DNA from: Dehalococcoidia bacterium UBA1152 | Lineage (GTDB): Bacteria; Chloroflexota; Dehalococcoidia; Lucifugimonadales; UBA2962 | Length of the DNA: 7,280 nucleotides | NCBI GenBank assembly: GCA_002311285.1 | Contig: DBZU01000011.1 | Span: 34,530-41,809, forward strand | Direction: 5' to 3' | In this document: positions 6,335 through 7,280 of the stretch, piece by piece | Layout of the letters: each line of letters opens with the position of its first letter | Position numbering within the stretch: the first letter of the stretch is position 1 | Notes under the pieces: model-generated | What the model saw: only the letters and a program-made list of their open reading frames with translations | Databases searched by the model: none | Told to the model about the DNA's origin: nothing | Program-made: the position numbers and the translations under genes

Positions 6335-6377
6335 GAAGACAAGCGCTTTGAGTTTATACTCAAAGACGCTTGTCTTC
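6335..6377 (-). terminator. Long 19-bp intergenic hairpin between binding-protein and permease genes
   Basis: The arm 6335-6353 (GAAGACAAGCG then CTTTGAGT) pairs with 6358-6377, giving 19 base pairs around a TTAT loop with a single bulged A at 6366. On the minus-strand transcript it lies 52 bases after the binding-protein stop and about 90 bases before the permease start. No U-tract follows on either strand, so it is not a textbook intrinsic terminator. Attenuation or 3'-end stabilisation of the abundant binding-protein mRNA, as known for other ABC operons, is the likelier role (inference). Confidence 0.65.
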
Positions 6378-6429
6378 GCTTAATCCAATCTATTTACCTG
6401 TAAATTCCTGACAGATCAGAAATTGTTAA

Positions 6430-7280
6430 TTACCTGTCAAGCCAGGCGTTTATATAAACCGGAAATACTGGTACGTCGAAGTTTTTAACTGCCTTGCTGT
6501 ATGGGTATATTGATGCCCACTGAGCAAGCATTACCTGTGGGGCTGAGTCATACAGCGCTAACTGCATTAGACCAATAAGCTCCAATTGCTTGGCTGCGTC
6601 AGGCTCGAAAGCATATGCAAGCCGTAGAGCTTTTGTTCTCTCAACTTCAGGATCATCTCCGAAGTTACCAAAATATAGTGTTCCTGAAAGCATTGGGTCA
6701 GCTACAGGATCTGGGGATGCCCATTGTACCCACCAGTCTGTGATTGCATCCCAGTCTGGGTCAGGTAACCTAGACAGCAGTGTAGCCCAATCCATTGACG
6801 GCATTTCAACTGTTAATCCGACTTCTTCGAACAAAGGCTTTAACACCTGTCCCATTGGAGTAATAGTTGCATAGTCGTTTGGATTCATAAGCAAGAAGGT
6901 TTCTCCAGCATAACCAGAGTCAGCGATCATTTGCTTTGCTTTCTCAATATCGTTTTCGTTGTAGTACTCTTCGCCTACAGTACTAGCTAGCGGAGTTCCG
7001 CATCGATATCTTGACGGGCAAAGTGACCATAGGTCGCTTGGGCCCAATGATGCCGCAAGAGCTTCAATGTCTGTAGCCGCCTGCAATGCTTGTCTGATCA
7101 TTTTATTGCTAGCGGGCCCCGTAGAGGTTACATTGAAGTCATAGGTCCAGAAGTGCTTCTCATACTTTGCAACATCGATATTTGGGTCAGCAACCATATC
7201 TGCAAAGAAGTCTAATCCAGCTCCATCCCACACATCGATTTCGCCTGTCTTTAAAGCAGCCATCTTACTTTCCTCAGATG
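6430..7280 (-). CDS. ABC transporter solute-binding protein, family 5 (C-terminal part; 5' end outside window)
   Basis: This is the C-terminal part, about 282 residues, of an extracytoplasmic peptide/nickel-type binding protein (SBP_bac_5). The frame is open to the window edge: SEESK precedes the Met at 7263, and MAALKTGEIDV is the usual internal R-x-AAL-TGE-DV motif. So that Met is internal and the signal peptide lies beyond 7280. Further family landmarks are IRQALQAATDIEAL, YYNENDIEKAKQMIADSGYAGE, GLTVEMPSMDWATLLSRL and WWVQWASPDP. Two Cys, at positions 82 and 88 counted from that Met (WSLCPSRYRCGTP), probably form a disulfide; I recall such a pair in one SBP_bac_5 subfamily. The protein ends in NAWLDR. 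It delivers substrate to the two permeases downstream. The ligand is not identifiable from this fragment. Confidence 0.9.
   Translation of the reverse strand, partial: SEESKMAALKTGEIDVWDGAGLDFFADMVADPNIDVAKYEKHFWTYDFNVTSTGPASNKMIRQALQAATDIEALAASLGPSDLWSLCPSRYRCGTPLASTVGEEYYNENDIEKAKQMIADSGYAGETFLLMNPNDYATITPMGQVLKPLFEEVGLTVEMPSMDWATLLSRLPDPDWDAITDWWVQWASPDPVADPMLSGTLYFGNFGDDPEVERTKALRLAYAFEPDAAKQLELIGLMQLALYDSAPQVMLAQWASIYPYSKAVKNFDVPVFPVYINAWLDR

Noticed and set aside
6394..6437. Direct repeat TTACCTGT at 6394-6401 and 6430-6437
   Set aside because: Two 8-base copies in AT-rich DNA, one inside the stop region of a gene; likely chance.
7261..7280. GAGGAAAG before ATG 7263 as a true start of the binding protein
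   Set aside because: The frame is open upstream, and the sequence at this Met is a conserved internal motif of the family. A complete protein would be about twice as long and begin with a signal peptide.

Overview
The window is bacterial: genes are densely packed, most starts have a Shine-Dalgarno sequence, and the protein families are bacterial. By eye the G+C content is near 40%. The gene set (a dipeptide/oligopeptide-type ABC importer beside a cyclase-family hydrolase, an SDR, a class-III PLP enzyme and a beta-lactamase-fold hydrolase) fits a free-living heterotroph that scavenges organic nitrogen. A marine Chloroflexota (SAR202-like) or proteobacterial host is plausible, but nothing here fixes the phylum. 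There are no RNA genes, CRISPR arrays, insertion sequences or phage genes.

Left half (1-4460, plus strand). Four well-formed genes run in one direction with gaps of 66, 96 and 129 bp: a metal-dependent cyclase-family hydrolase (91-1014), an NAD-type short-chain dehydrogenase resembling cyclopentanol dehydrogenase (1081-1845), a class-III PLP enzyme (1942-3279) and a class-A-beta-lactamase-fold serine hydrolase (3409-4260). The PLP enzyme looks closer to amino-lactam racemase/isoleucine 2-epimerase than to an ordinary aminotransferase. The 129-bp gap holds a candidate 31-residue single-membrane-span microprotein whose ATG lies inside the end of the PLP-enzyme gene. After the hydrolase a good ribosome binding site opens a 47-codon ORF that runs antisense into the end of the ABC operon.

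Right half (4389-7280, minus strand). This is a peptide/nickel-type ABC importer in the order solute-binding protein (5' part outside the window), DppB-like permease, DppC-like permease. No ATPase gene follows. The 184-bp gap between the binding protein and the permeases holds a long 19-bp hairpin and a perfect 8-8-8 dyad, which suggests differential expression of binding protein and permeases.

How the genes may work together (inference). The importer could bring in a peptide, amide or lactam. The serine hydrolase and the cyclase-family hydrolase could open amide or ester bonds, the PLP enzyme could invert or transaminate the amino acid, and the SDR could oxidise or reduce an alcohol or ketone. 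The least described parts are the PLP enzyme (catalytic Asp/Lys pair of the racemases kept, PLP-stacking Tyr replaced by Met), the hydrophobic microprotein and the two intergenic dyads.
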